Part shown: piece after piece, positions 42,021 to 53,904 of the stretch
Position numbering within the stretch: position 1 is the stretch's first letter
How the letters are laid out: every line of letters starts with the position of its first letter
Source of the DNA: Botryococcus braunii
Taxonomy: Eukaryota; Chlorophyta; Trebouxiophyceae
DNA: 64,000 nt
Assembly (NCBI GenBank): GCA_002005505.1
Contig: MVGU01001465.1
Coordinates: 41,050-105,049, forward strand
Direction: 5' to 3'
Notes under the pieces: generated by a model
What the model saw: only the letters and a program-made list of their open reading frames with translations
Told to the model about the DNA's origin: nothing
The model's database searches: none
Position numbers and translations under genes: made by a program

Positions 42021-42217
42021 TGTGGTGGCAAAGGAAGAGAGAGCGAGAGAGACACCAGTCAGGTTAGAGCATTCAGTGGAATCTGTTACAAGCCGGTCAG
42101 CACCGGGACTTCCTTCGACGCCAAGACGCGTGCCACTTTCCAGAGCCTTCATTTCAGGACCCGGCAGCTTCCTGCCCGAAATCCTGGCATTGGACCTGGC
42201 AGCTTCCTGCCGTTACA
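42021..42217 (-). repeat. 3' LTR of Gyp2
   Basis: 197 bp, TGTGGTGGCAAAGG to GCCGTTACA. It has an 8-bp segment near 42121 that is absent from the other LTR. Confidence 0.92.
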
Positions 42218-42644
42218 ACTTCCCCCTCCCCTACATGGGAGCGTCCTCGCTCACATCAGAGCAGTCATCACGAGCAAGACTCTGTAAGGTAAGAGTTCTT
42301 CAAGCAGTGTACATGCCGTCTACACTCGAGCAACAATATTTTTTTACACATATAGCTTTGGCGACAAGATTGCTGAGCCTCCAATGGTGAGGTACGCCAG
42401 GGTACGTCAGTGAGCTTTGTTCATCATCATTCATTGCTTGAAATTGTCATGGCGGGCTTCAAAGTGGATCGATGATCTACACTTAACATCATGCGCGCGC
42501 TATATAGCTCACCGTACTGAACTTCCCACTTGTATAACAACGGGGTGACACGCGGGGAGCAACTAAGCCCTTCTCCCTCCCCCCGGCGGGCAGCCATGCT
42601 GTACCCGCAACAAACAAGTGCAGGAAAAGATCGCCTCTCCGTGT

Positions 42645-44282
42645 CTAAGTCCGCCTCTTCTTAGGCGCAGTATTCGTAGTTGCTGAGGCATGCGCATTAC
42701 TTCGGTTCGTAGTACCGTTGCCTGCAGCCGCGACACCATTCGTGCGCTTCCTTGTTCCCACCTTCTCATTGAGAGCGCGACCAGCCCAGTGCTCCTGGAC
42801 AACCTCTTGGGCATGTTCTATTAATCCTGCTTCTGGTTCCCATGAATATTGCTCAGGCCCGTAGCCTTTCCATTTTACCAAGTATTCTTTCTTCGGCGCA
42901 TGGTGCGCACCCTTCTTCTCTCGATGTATCAAAATACACTCCACCTCGTATTCCCAATCACCATCAATCCAATCTGGCGGAGGTGAGGGAGCCACATTGA
43001 CACCCTTATGATATGGCTTCAACAGCGACACATGAAACACATTGTGAATGGTGTACTCATCAGGCAACTCCAGCCTACATGCAACAGCGCCAATCCTAGC
43101 CAAAATCTTGAATGGCCCAATGAAACGAGGCAAAAACTTCTTGGTGCCAGGATGCTTCCAACGAATATTCTTAGTGGACAAGAGTACTTCTTGCCCAACA
43201 TCATACTCAACATGTCTGCGCCCCTGGTTAGCATAAGTGCGCTGCCTATCTTGTGCCTCAATCAGGTTGCGCTTCGCTAACGCAAGATCATCTTGCAACT
43301 TTATAGCAAATCTTTTAGCCGACTGAAAAGTGGTCCCAGAAATCACTGCAAACGGCTCAATAGGATCCTCCCCATACACCAATCGGAAGGGGGTTGTGCG
43401 AACGGATTCTTGATAAGCATTGTTATAAGCGAATTGTGCGGCTGGCACATGCACATCCCAATCATGTTGGGTAGGGCTAACATAATGCCTCAACATGTCT
43501 TCCACAATGCGATTCACACGCTCAGTTTGGCCATCAGTCTGTGGATGATAAGCCGTTGAAAAGACAGACCTCGTGCCCAAAATTTTAAACAACGCTTTAG
43601 TGAAGGCACTCGTGAACACCGTTCCGCGATCAGTCAACACCTCTTTAGGCATACCGTGCAGCTTAAATACACGATCCACAAACACATCAGCAAGACCTTC
43701 AGCAGACAGCTGATCAGTTGTTGGGATGAAATGCGCATATTTAGACAGTCTGTCCACAACCACAAGGATAGCATCATTCCCGTTCACCGTTTTGGGTAAG
43801 TCAGTAATAAAATCCATGGAGATGCTTTCCCACCTTCGTGAAGGAATTGGTAGAGGCTGCAGCAGACCAGCTGGCAGTGAGGTATCCACCTTGTTTCGCT
43901 GGCACGCATCGCAAACGCGAAGAAAATCTTCAACACCTTCCCTCAGCTTCGGCCACCAAAAATACCGTTGTATTTTCTCCAACATTTTAGTCCGGCCCAC
44001 ATGGCCTGCCTGTGGCACTTCATGGTTTTCTTTGAGAATGGCTTCTTTGAGCTCTTTATCTTTACCATCTGCCATTTCGGGAACATACATTGCTTTTCCA
44101 CGGAACCAGTAACCATCTTTAGCGACCAACTTCGCTCTTTGTCTTTTACGCCCATCCCTTAGAAGATGATCCTTCTCATACGCGGTCCGTATGCGGTGCA
44201 ACCAGTCTTCCCCCTCGGGGCACCACATGGTGAACCCATCCGGGCACGCGTCGCCCGAGTCACTTGCTGCTCCAGGGACCAC
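42645..44282 (-). CDS. Gyp2 integrase with chromodomain
   Basis: 545-codon frame. HHCC zinc domain (HEVPQAGHVGRTKMLEKI, CDACQRNKVD); core with ISMDFITDLPKTVNGNDAIL, VLTDRGTVFTSAF and YHPQTDGQTERVNR (D, D, E); AAQFAYNNAYQESVRTTPFR; FIGPFKILARIGAVACRLEL; HNVFHVSLLKPYHKG. Then a chromodomain (YEVECILIHREKKGAHH, EYLVKWKGYGPEQYSWEPE) and a basic tail ending PKKRRT. It looks intact. The frame probably continues from pol rather than starting at its own Met. Confidence 0.92.
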   Translation of the reverse strand: MVPGAASDSGDACPDGFTMWCPEGEDWLHRIRTAYEKDHLLRDGRKRQRAKLVAKDGYWFRGKAMYVPEMADGKDKELKEAILKENHEVPQAGHVGRTKMLEKIQRYFWWPKLREGVEDFLRVCDACQRNKVDTSLPAGLLQPLPIPSRRWESISMDFITDLPKTVNGNDAILVVVDRLSKYAHFIPTTDQLSAEGLADVFVDRVFKLHGMPKEVLTDRGTVFTSAFTKALFKILGTRSVFSTAYHPQTDGQTERVNRIVEDMLRHYVSPTQHDWDVHVPAAQFAYNNAYQESVRTTPFRLVYGEDPIEPFAVISGTTFQSAKRFAIKLQDDLALAKRNLIEAQDRQRTYANQGRRHVEYDVGQEVLLSTKNIRWKHPGTKKFLPRFIGPFKILARIGAVACRLELPDEYTIHNVFHVSLLKPYHKGVNVAPSPPPDWIDGDWEYEVECILIHREKKGAHHAPKKEYLVKWKGYGPEQYSWEPEAGLIEHAQEVVQEHWAGRALNEKVGTRKRTNGVAAAGNGTTNRSNAHASATTNTAPKKRRT

Positions 44283-44510
44283 CCCACCTAATGGCGGGAC
44301 CGTACCGCCTCCAGTGGAACGCGCCCTCTTGCGCGTAAGTACAGCACACCTAATACGATGACCTATGCCACGCCGGCGCCCCCCAATCGCGGCTCTAAGC
44401 TAAACAGAGCCCCTAGGAGTGTGCACCAAAGAACTAACTACGAACGATTGATTCCTACTCAAAGGGTCCGCAACATTAGTACGACCGGGCTCATACTTCC
44501 ACTCTATAGA

Positions 44511-45745
44511 CTACATCTGGAGCAACTCCGACCACCTGGCTTGCCGAGGGCTCAAAACCGATTGGGACGGCAAAAACGTGTTTGCTGCATGATCAGTGAC
44601 CACTTCAAAGGGTTTCCCAAGGAGATAACATCGCCAATCAGTCAATGCCATACACACTGCAGCCAACTCTTGCTCGGTGACATGATAATTTCTCTCAGCA
44701 TCAGAAAATTTCCGGCTCATATAGGCACATGGTCCATTTTGCTCAAGCACAGCACCAACACCGTTCTTTGAGGCATCACACACGACCCGAAACTTAGGCG
44801 CATTCCGGGAGAGATCAGGAATTGCCAACACTGGGGCATTTGTGATGGCCCACTTCAACCCATCAAACGCTTTTTGACATGCATCAGTCCACAGCCAAGG
44901 GACACCATTTCGCAATAAGTAATTCAACGGGGCAGCAAGTTGACTATACCCTTGCACAAATTTCCGCGAAAAGTTGCAGAGGCCCAAAAACTGTCGTACT
45001 TCAGTGGCCGTCGTTGGTACGACCCACTTCATCACTGCTGCGACTTTATCCAGATCAATCTTGATTCCATGCTTCCCCACAATAAAGCCAAGATAGCGTA
45101 GTTCAGGCTGACAAAAAGAACACTTCTTTAGCTTCACAAACAATTTCTCTTCACGTAGGCGCTCGAAAACTTGTTGCAAATGCTCTTTATGCTCTTCCTC
45201 GGTTTTAGAGAAGATCAAAACATCATCAAGGTACACTACCACAAAGCCTTCAGCCACAAAGTCATGGAATACGCGATTCATCATACGTTGAAAAGTAGCG
45301 GGGGCATTTGTCAAACCGAAGGGTAGAACTTTGAACTCATAATGGCCAAAAGGGACACGGAAAGCAGTTTTGGGAACATCTTCCTCTTGCAAGCGAATTT
45401 GGTGATAGCCAGAGAGTAAATCAAGACTTGTAAAGCACACAGCACCAGTTTATCAAGCAACTCATCAATCCGTGGGAGAGGATAACGATCAGGGACAGTA
45501 ATGCGGTTTAACGCACGATAGTCGATAACCATACGCAACGTGTCATCCTTTTTCTTCACAAACAGAACAGGGCTGCTAAACGGACTGCCACTTGGTTGAA
45601 TCAATCCCTGTTCAAGAAGTTCAGCAACCTGTCTCTGTGCTTCTTGCAACTCAAACATGAGCAGCCACAAGTTTTGAGAAAGATAAGTCTTCATACCAGC
45701 CAAAGCGTCCACGCCCACGAGATGATCCACGCCCACTCGGTGCAT
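44511..45745 (-). pseudogene. Gyp2 reverse transcriptase and RNase H
   Basis: RT from [20 protein letters not shown] through [20 protein letters not shown], then after a frameshift near 45440 [40 protein letters not shown] and the intact catalytic VVYLDDVLIFSKTEEEH. RNase H has FRVVCDASKNGVGAVLEQNG, YHVTEQELAAVCMALTDWRC and FEVVTDHAANTFL. The N-terminal end joins gag-derived sequence near 45650, so a deletion removed protease and the RT beginning. Between 44283 and 44510 the frame toward integrase is broken. Confidence 0.88.
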
Positions 45746-46976
45746 TGCCGCGACCAGAATTTGGGGGACCGGCGTGATGTGCTGGGGCTTGGGGTACCTG
45801 CGCAGATCCTTGCGAGAACCCGGGAGTCATAGGGCACTCGGACTGTTTGTGGCCAGGGAGGCCACACCCATAACAAGTGAGCGGCATGGACTGGGATGGA
45901 AAAGACCCATGATGAAAACCGGGGACATGGCGATGATGCGAGCGATCACCGCGATCAAAACCGCGACCACGAGCACGAAACCCACGAGCCTTAAACACAC
46001 CGCGCGGACGACCAAACCCACGATCGAAACGACCAAACCCACGATAAGCATGGTGATTCGAAGGAAACATATCGGAACCGCGCGAACGAAACCCTTCAGC
46101 GACAGTATCATCGAGCCCATGAGCGATCTGGTAGAGCTCCATATACGAATCGAAAGCACGACCAGTTTTGTGGTTAATTCGACACTGAGAATGCAACGAT
46201 GCACGCAACCCATTCAGAAAATTCGTAACCTTCTCATTCTCAGTGACCTCCCCACCAGGCATGGAATTCAGGTCGGCAAGAGCGGAGTTAAACGCCAAGG
46301 CATACTCCTGAACAGACTTCGAATTCGAACCTTGACGAACCCCCTGCCAGTGGCGGCGGGCCTCCGTCACCCTTACATTCTTGTCATAAAAATCAAACAG
46401 GAATTGCTGAAAATCTTCGAAAGTAGGGGAAGGATGGGTTACGACATACGAGGACCAGTGACCCTGAATGCTTGTAGAGAGAAATGAGACGCCAACGCGA
46501 AGCTTTTGCTGGTCATCGTTGATTCCCTGTGCCTCAACATAATTCTTAACAATAGCAACCCAGTGCCTAGTGTTATTTCCCGTGAACACCGGCGGCTTGC
46601 CTAACGCATTAGACGGAAGCTTGTGCGACACCGCAGGATCACGAGCAACCTCCGTCATAAAAACCTTTCGCGCATAACTTGCAGCCCAGACAGGACGAAA
46701 AGCAGCAAGAGCACCTATCTTTAGAAATTTTACAGTAGCGACATAAAACTGGGCAATCGAACTAATGATCAGATCCGTATGATCGCCGACATCGTAGTTA
46801 TCGCGCGCCACCTCGACCTTACACTTTGCCATCAGTTCATCAAAATCCTTCCTACGAAACCTTGGGTAGTTACTATCAAGCGTAAGATCCAGTGCATCAA
46901 GCTCGGCAATATCGTGGGCCGCCTCCAACTTCTCACAGTACGACGTAACCAACGTGGTGAAAGTAGTTGCCGACAT
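45651..46976 (-). CDS. Gyp2 gag
   Basis: Start at the ATG of [17 protein letters not shown] (46974-46976), 52 bp from the LTR. A capsid-like region contains [60 protein letters not shown] and [21 protein letters not shown] basic [18 protein letters not shown] region follows, then a CCHC knuckle [14 protein letters not shown]. After an [11 protein letters not shown] tail it runs at about 45690 into the deletion. Complete as a gag, but the normal gag-pol continuation is lost. Confidence 0.87.
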   Translation of the reverse strand: MSATTFTTLVTSYCEKLEAAHDIAELDALDLTLDSNYPRFRRKDFDELMAKCKVEVARDNYDVGDHTDLIISSIAQFYVATVKFLKIGALAAFRPVWAASYARKVFMTEVARDPAVSHKLPSNALGKPPVFTGNNTRHWVAIVKNYVEAQGINDDQQKLRVGVSFLSTSIQGHWSSYVVTHPSPTFEDFQQFLFDFYDKNVRVTEARRHWQGVRQGSNSKSVQEYALAFNSALADLNSMPGGEVTENEKVTNFLNGLRASLHSQCRINHKTGRAFDSYMELYQIAHGLDDTVAEGFRSRGSDMFPSNHHAYRGFGRFDRGFGRPRGVFKARGFRARGRGFDRGDRSHHRHVPGFHHGSFPSQSMPLTCYGCGLPGHKQSECPMTPGFSQGSAQVPQAPAHHAGPPNSGRGNAPSGRGSSRGRGRFGWYEDLSFSKLVAAHV

Positions 46977-47028
46977 TTTACCCAACAGGTAGATTAGCAA
47001 AACCTTGCTTTACCTGCCGATACCACCT

Positions 47029-47217
47029 TGTGGTGGCAAAGGAAGAGAGAGCGAGAGAGACACCAGTCAGGTTAGAGCATTCAGCGGAATCTGTTACAAG
47101 CCGGTCAGCACCGGGACTTCCTTCGACGCGTGCCACTTTCCAGAGCCTTCATTTCAGGACCCGGCAGCTTCCTGCCCGAAATCCTGGCATTGGACCTGGC
47201 AGCTTCCTGCCGTTACA
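47029..47217 (-). repeat. 5' LTR of Gyp2
   Basis: 189 bp, TGTGGTGGCAAAGG to GCCGTTACA. The primer-binding site lies just left of it (sense TGGTATCGGCAGG). Confidence 0.92.
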
Positions 47218-47222
47218 ACATG

Positions 47223-48042
<820 letters not shown>

Positions 48043-49620
48043 GTGCCCTCTAGTTTGAAAGAAGCACAGCAATCCCCACAGTGGAAATACTGGAAGGCTG
48101 CTATGCAGGAGGAGCAGGATTCATTGGATGCTCATGAGGTAATGGAATATGTACCCAGACCTCGTGGACATAAGGTGATTCCGGTTCACTGGATATTTTC
48201 AGTGAAGATGGATGCTCATGGGAATGTAATCAGATTCAAGGCCAGGCTGGTTGCTCGGGGATGTAGGCAAATCCCAGGAGTGGATGTTATGGAAGTATTT
48301 GCTCCAAACAGCAGTTACGGATCGAGAAGGGCACTACTTGCAGTAGCTGCCAAGGAAGGCTATGAGATCCATCACGTGGATGTCAAGACAGCTTTCCTAA
48401 ATGGAGAGTTAGAAGAAGAGGTGTATGTAACACAAGCTCCTGGTTTTGAGAATGGAGATGGCAATATTGTCTGTCGCTTGAAGAAGGCCTTGTATGGTCT
48501 ACAGCAAGCACCTCGAGCCTGGCATAAGACTCTTAATGAGAAACTTCATAACATGGGTTATGAGGTCTGCAAGAGTGATGCAGGTGTCTATGTGAAGTGC
48601 TTAGTAGATGGAGGGAAGTCATTTGTGTTAATTTATGTAGATGATTTGCTGATTGTGTCTAAGGGCATGGAAGAGATTGAGAGAGTGAAGGGGCTGCTCA
48701 AGCAGGAATTCACCATCAATGATCTGGGAGAGGTGAAAGACTTCTTGGGTTGCCAAGTGACGAGAGATAGGGATAAAGGGCTTATTTCATTGAGCTGCAT
48801 CCCTAAGATTGATGCACTGGTGGAGAAGTTTGGGCTGGATCTTGAGTCCTTGGGTCCTGACACCCCAATGACTAAAGATTTTGTGGCCACTCAGAGGCCT
48901 ATGTGTAAGGACAAGAGTGACAGTATTGGTGCTGGGAGCCTGTTGCCTCCTGGTCACAGGTACTGTGAGTTAGTGGGGTCACTGTTGTACATAGCCAATA
49001 CCACCAGGCCTGATATAGCACAGGTAGTGGGGGTACTCTCTCGTTATAGAATTAATCCCACTACAGCACACTGGAATGAAGCCATTCGAGTGCTGAAGCA
49101 CTTAAAGGGAACGAGAGATCTGGTTCTGGTCCTAGGAGGGAAGGACACAGAATTAGAAGGGTTTGTGGATGCAGATTATGGAGGAGATCAGGATCATTGG
49201 TTCTCCACTACAGGTTACGTCATCAGGGTGTTTGGCGGTGCTGTAGTTTGGGGAAGCAAGAAGCAATCGGCTGTGGCCACTTCTACAGTGGAAGCTGAGT
49301 TCATGGCAGCTAGCGCAGCTGTCAAAGAGGCAAATTGGGTGAAAGGCTTCCTGGAGGAAATTGGAGTTTCTCCGTGGATTGTGAAGATTCACTGTGATAA
49401 TCAGGGGTATATTAACCATCTCAGAAATCCAGTGTTTTCTAAACACACCAAGCACATAGCAATTAGCTTCCATTTTGCCCGGGAAGCTATTGCATTGGGG
49501 CAAGTTGATGTGAGATATGTCCCATCTGCCAGAAATGTGGCAGACATCTTTACTAAGCCTTTGACTAGACAGGTATTTCAAGGACATCGTGACTCGCTGG
49601 GTCTGACCAAGTTTTTGTGA
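48043..49620 (+). CDS. CopC reverse transcriptase and RNase H
   Basis: 525 intact codons; the true N-terminus is inside the polyprotein. RT motifs in order: QQSPQWKYWKAAMQEEQDSL, IFSVKMDAHGNVIRFKARLV, MEVFAPNSSYGSRRALLAVA, HHVDVKTAFLNGELEEEVYV, ALYGLQQAPRAWHKTL and the catalytic LIYVDDLLIVS near 48637-48660, FTINDLGEVKDFLGCQV and HRYCELVGSLLYIANTTRPD. RNase H: GFVDADYGGDQ, VVWGSKKQSAVATSTVEAEF, HCDNQGYINHLRNPVFSKHT and SARNVADIFTKPL. CDNQGC has Tyr for Cys. Catalytic residues appear complete. Confidence 0.93.
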   Translation: MPSSLKEAQQSPQWKYWKAAMQEEQDSLDAHEVMEYVPRPRGHKVIPVHWIFSVKMDAHGNVIRFKARLVARGCRQIPGVDVMEVFAPNSSYGSRRALLAVAAKEGYEIHHVDVKTAFLNGELEEEVYVTQAPGFENGDGNIVCRLKKALYGLQQAPRAWHKTLNEKLHNMGYEVCKSDAGVYVKCLVDGGKSFVLIYVDDLLIVSKGMEEIERVKGLLKQEFTINDLGEVKDFLGCQVTRDRDKGLISLSCIPKIDALVEKFGLDLESLGPDTPMTKDFVATQRPMCKDKSDSIGAGSLLPPGHRYCELVGSLLYIANTTRPDIAQVVGVLSRYRINPTTAHWNEAIRVLKHLKGTRDLVLVLGGKDTELEGFVDADYGGDQDHWFSTTGYVIRVFGGAVVWGSKKQSAVATSTVEAEFMAASAAVKEANWVKGFLEEIGVSPWIVKIHCDNQGYINHLRNPVFSKHTKHIAISFHFAREAIALGQVDVRYVPSARNVADIFTKPLTRQVFQGHRDSLGLTKFL

Positions 49621-49638
49621 GGAAAAGGCAAGGGGAAG

Positions 49639-50035
49639 TGTTATATTCTGGTAGATTGATATGTGCCTTTCCCTCAGGAGAGTAATGGTGGCCAGACCAG
49701 CTCTGATCGACAGGCGGGAACAATTCTTAGAATGAGTAGTAGGTGGCAGAACCTAGAAGTTCTGCTAGGACCAATCTAGACTGATTTCATTTAGATTAGA
49801 GAGAATGAGGTAATCTGACACGGTTTGCTAGAAAGGATATATGTCGCCGGCTCGAAGGGACAAGGCACTTGATTGGGACTACAAAAGCACTTCGGGTGTT
49901 TGTCTCTTAACAGTTGCCAGTCAAGTCATCTCACACAGTCGCCACTGCTTGTTTCTCGACACACAACAAGAGTGCCGCCGGACTAAACACCCTCGTGCCG
50001 GGTCATACAGGAAACGCCAAGCTCACAAGTTTACA
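49639..50035 (+). repeat. 3' LTR of CopC, short form
   Basis: TGTTATATTCTGG to AAGTTTACA, 397 bp, with a single 143-bp unit joined directly to GAAACGCC. Otherwise only scattered substitutions from the 5' LTR. Confidence 0.94.
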
Positions 50036-50376
50036 CTTTTTTAGGCAATATTTATTTTCAGGTTGCCACCGGGTGGCAACTTCGACTTCAGTTAATTTTT
50101 TTTGGTTGCCATCGTGGCAACTTCGAGCTTTCATGGCGAATTTTCAAGTTGTCCGCACAGAAGTGTCCCTAGGGCATTGCAAACTTGGATAAACGGCAAG
50201 GGATGGGCATAATGACACCCTTTCTTTGTTGTTTGCATGTATGCCACACAAAGCTACAAAGATCCTGCAAGAATAAACCCTCCTTGTTCAGCATTCAGTT
50301 TACCCAAGCAAACTCTAGTGAGCGCCAATAAAACGGCAAACTGTACTAAGCAACAAGCTCCAATACCACGCAATCT
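50036..50376. other. Left inner part of hAT-1 with GGTTGCCAC palindromes
   Basis: Short inverted repeats GGTTGCCACCGGGTGGCAAC (50061-50080) and GGTTGCCATCGTGGCAAC (50104-50121). Similar ones recur at 50922-50936, 50962-50981 and 51080-51104. No gene seen. Confidence 0.7.
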
Positions 50377-50389
50377 GTGTGTGTGTGTG

Positions 50390-50430
<41 letters not shown>

Positions 50431-50590
50431 CTGTGTGTGTGTGTGTGCGTCTGTGTGTGCGCGCGTGCCTCTGTGTGTGCGTGTGTGTGGGTATGTGTGT
50501 GTGTGTGTGTATGTGTGTGTGTGTGTGTGCGTGCGTGTGCGCGTGCGCGCGCGCCTCTGTGTGTGCGTGTGTGTGCGCATGTGTGTGTGT

Positions 50591-50633
<43 letters not shown>

Positions 50634-50738
50634 CGCGCGTGCCCCTGTGTGTGCGTGTGTGTGTATGTTTGTGTGCGTGCGTGCGCGCGCGCCTCTGTGT
50701 GCCTGCGCGCGCGCCTGTGTGTGTGCCTGCGTGCGTGC

Positions 50739-50831
<93 letters not shown>

Positions 50832-50856
50832 CGCGCGCGCGCGTGCGCGCGTGTGT
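50377..50856. repeat. (GT)n/(GC)n alternating tract, about 480 bp
   Basis: Nearly unbroken alternating purine-pyrimidine sequence, GT runs mixed with CGCGCG blocks (50631-50640, 50822-50844). Frames through it are Val-Cys or Thr-His repeats. Confidence 0.95.
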
Positions 50857-51146
50857 GTCGGGACTCGGGAATTACCTACTGAAGCCTGGCAACAACCCCC
50901 CATAACCAAATAATTTGATGTTGCCAATCGGCAACTCCTAGTCACTACTAAATAATTTCTGGTTGCCACGGGGTGGCAACTCTAGGCCATAAGAGTTTAA
51001 TAAAAGTTGTCGAATTTGGCAACCAGTCATGGGCTGAAAATAGTTAATATTGCCATTTTTCTGAAAAATTTATTTAAAATTGCCAATATGGCAACAAGTT
51101 GCCACTAATCGGACCACTGATGGCAGCCCGGGGCAAATTCATACCG

Positions 51147-51194
51147 AATTCGATGTTGTCCCAGCGAGTCATGTGGGACAACATCGAATTCAGT
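51147..51194. repeat. Inverted repeat hairpin right of hAT-1
   Basis: GAATTCGATGTTGTCCCA and its exact complement TGGGACAACATCGAATTC, separated by about ten bases. GAATTCGATG also occurs at 37500-37640 left of hAT-1. Confidence 0.75.
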
Positions 51195-51374
51195 ACGAAT
51201 CCGTCCTAGGCTGCCCGTGTGACTTAATCACCAAGAGGATTGTGCGTTACTTTCTGGCTTAGGTATGAGGAACATACTATGACACGGATGTGTTCAAGCC
51301 GCGCTCTGCGATAAGCGTTGGTTTGCACGCGAGGGCAAGTTGAAAGCCTATTATGGTGTAGATTGATAATCATC

Positions 51375-51700
51375 ATGAGTCGAGCAAGGAAACAAACTGC
51401 TTCTTATTCGTCTGCGGGTCCCTGGGTCTGGGACAGTCGGCTAGACCCGAAGACAAACAAGAACAGGTTTACAGATTTTGTTGGAAATCATACATCAAGG
51501 AGGCAGCATGTGTGCCGTTGCCGCATATGTTCCCTCGTGATGTAATAGATTTTAGGGTTCTTGATCCCCGTAATTGGGTCAGCCATGCCACGGCTTTTAG
51601 ACACAAGAAGAAGGCTTCGTCAGCTCGTGCTGGAACTGCTCATTACAGTGAACAAGAAATTATACAATCGTTGATTGATAAGCTTGAGCACGCTGGCGTC
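51375..51700 (+). CDS. Unrecognised exon-like segment
   Basis: ATG at 51375 gives MSRARKQTASYSSAGPWVWD, SRLDPKTNKNRFTDF and HTSRRQHVCRCRICSLVM, then a stop. An overlapping frame from about 51512 continues LPHMFPRDVIDFRVLDPRNW, RHKKKASSARAGTAHYSEQE and IIQSLIDKLEHAGVFA up to a GCAG|GTGACA donor. A single frameshift or an undetected splice would join them. Basic and probably nuclear if real. No family recognised. Confidence 0.35.
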
Positions 51701-52034
51701 TTTGCAGGTGACAACCCGCCCCTTATCAAACCAATTCGGTTGCCCATCACCGCAAACACGCACAAATTTTAGTTTGCTACCATGTTTTCTGGCCTGGTAT
51801 ACAGAAAATTGGCAGTAAGTGCAGCTAGGTTTGTCTAGTAATGAGGTGCAGTAATGAGTCCTGCAGTGGGGTGGTTGCCTCTGAAACCCCGAGTCCTTTC
51901 GCGAGTACATGCAGCCCTTCCATACAAACAAGTCCTCCCTGTGTTCACTGCGCACGCACGTCCCCACCAGCACGCACTCTTGCACCTGGACGGCTGCGGG
52001 TGTGCACTAACAATGAGCAGCCCAGCATGAATGA

Positions 52035-52172
<138 letters not shown>

Positions 52173-52550
52173 ACCTCGAAGGGGATTTACAAATTTCAGT
52201 AGAGCAGTACACCAACATACTGACGGTACTGTTTGCTGACACGGTCCGGATCTCCGCGGAACCTTCCCAAACATGAAGCTGTTTGATTGCTTCGCAGTAA
52301 ACTTAGGGTGCCTCTGCTCTCATAGCACTCCTCATGTTCTGCTGTTCCATCTGAGGTGCTTTTATGTCTGATGGCAGTCACAATGCTCCGGACTCCCGGG
52401 ACTTTGCACGTAAAGTCTGATGTCGCAGCTGGCGCCCATGCTTTTTTGAGGCAGGTTCGCATTGCTTCATGCTGCCGTGCTTTAAATTTCGCTTCTTATG
52501 CATTTCTTATACTTTCGTATTGGTGGTACCTCGGAATCTGTCCGTCCTTC

Positions 52551-53175
52551 TGTGGATCTTGCAAGATCCAGATCAAGTTTAATATCAGATATCACAGAAT
52601 TAGACACACAAATGTGTCATCCAGATACGTGAACAAATTTAATATCAATACCATCACTTAGGTGAAAGCAGTCAAAAGGTCAGGCTAATCTTCTCTTGAT
52701 CTGAACAAATGCATCCACGATGCCAACACAGATGAGAGTGAATTTAGATCAGGCTGAGAGTCAGAGTTTTTGACAACAAGACGTTTCAAACCACCATCGA
52801 TTGACTGCTCGGGGCTTCGTTCAGTCGCACCTAGTATTATCAGATCAGCGCGTTGAATTGCGCTGTTCTGAACCCTTTTCACGATTTCCTATCTGAATTT
52901 AGGTTCAAGGCTTTGGAAATTGGCCCTTATCCTAATATGAGTTTATCACGTTATTAATTGCTGGGATAAGCCCATGTCTCATAACCACAAATACCTTACA
53001 GGCCTTTCTCTGCCCTTCTTAAGTGCCTTTATACATTAATACTTGTGGCCCAAGGCCACTTGCTGTCTGTCAAAGAGTTTCCCTTGAGTCAACCACATGG
53101 ATTAACTATACAGCTACTTTATTATGAACGAAATTGTCCCTTTTGGATTGGCCTGGCAGTACACAAATTCCAACA
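52551..53175 (-). repeat. 3' LTR of CopG
   Basis: TGTGGATCTTGC to AATTCCAACA, 625 bp. Polypurine tract (sense ACAAGGGGAAGAT) directly to its right. Confidence 0.88.
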
Positions 53176-53189
53176 ATCTTCCCCTTGTA

Positions 53190-53899
53190 CTTTCAGGTCA
53201 TTCCAATGTCTGTTTAGTGCATTCCCAAACTTGTACGATGCTTCTCAAATACAGTAGATGCTAGTAGCTTCGTGAACATGTGAGCTACATTTTCAGTAGT
53301 AGACACATATGTAGGATCAACTTGACCCCACTCACTCTGTCTCGTGCATGATGATAACTGTGTTTTGAAACCATGTGATTCTTCAGGTTTGACACACATC
53401 CCTGATTATCACAATACATGGTTACACAAGTTATTTCTTCTCCCAACTCATAAAGCATACTTCCCACCCACATGGCCTCTTTTACTGCTGCACTTACAGC
53501 AATATATTCAGACTCCACTGTGGATGTTGCTACGGAAGTTTGCCTTTTGCTCGACCAGGATACAGCAGATCCGTTAAGTAGAAACACAAACCCAGTTGTT
53601 GATTTTCTACTATGGTGATCACCTGCAAAATCTGCATCCACAAAGCATAGCAGTTCATTCTTATTAGATCCGGTATACTTCATCCCCATGTATTTAGTGC
53701 AATTAAGATACCTCAGCACCCTAATTGCTCCATTCCAATGGGCTGTTGTTGGCTGTCCTCTAAACTTGCTCAACATTCCCACAACTTGTGAAATATCAGG
53801 CCTTGTAGTGGTTGACAGGTACTGAAGAGAACCGATCAATCCTAAGTACCTATGACCTTCCGGTAGAGGGACTCCTGATCCAATCTGCTCTCCAGTCAT
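53190..53899 (-). pseudogene. CopG RNase H region
   Basis: Encodes LIGSLQYLSTTTRPDISQVV, HWNGAIRVLRYLNCTKYMG, CFVDADFAGDHHSRKSTTGF, VSWSSKRQTSVATSTVESEY and MYCDNQGCVSNLKNHMVSKH. After a frameshift near 53350 come DPTYVSTTENVAHMFTKLL and the final LGMH stop. Catalytic Asp/Glu positions are recognisable. Confidence 0.87.
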
Positions 53900-53904
53900 C
53901 CCTT

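Larger units (their letters stand above)
42021..47217 (-). mobile_element. Gyp2, Ty3/gypsy chromovirus inserted in CopC
   Basis: Minus-strand element with short LTRs (42021-42217 and 47029-47217) and TSD ACATG (42016-42020 and 47218-47222). Polypurine tract (sense AGGGGAGGGGGAAG) adjoins the left LTR; primer-binding site (sense TGGTATCGGCAGG) adjoins the right. Carries gag, RT, RNase H, integrase and chromodomain. The protease and the N-terminal part of RT are missing, so it is defective. A solo LTR of the same family is in CopD at 3681-3886. Confidence 0.93.
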
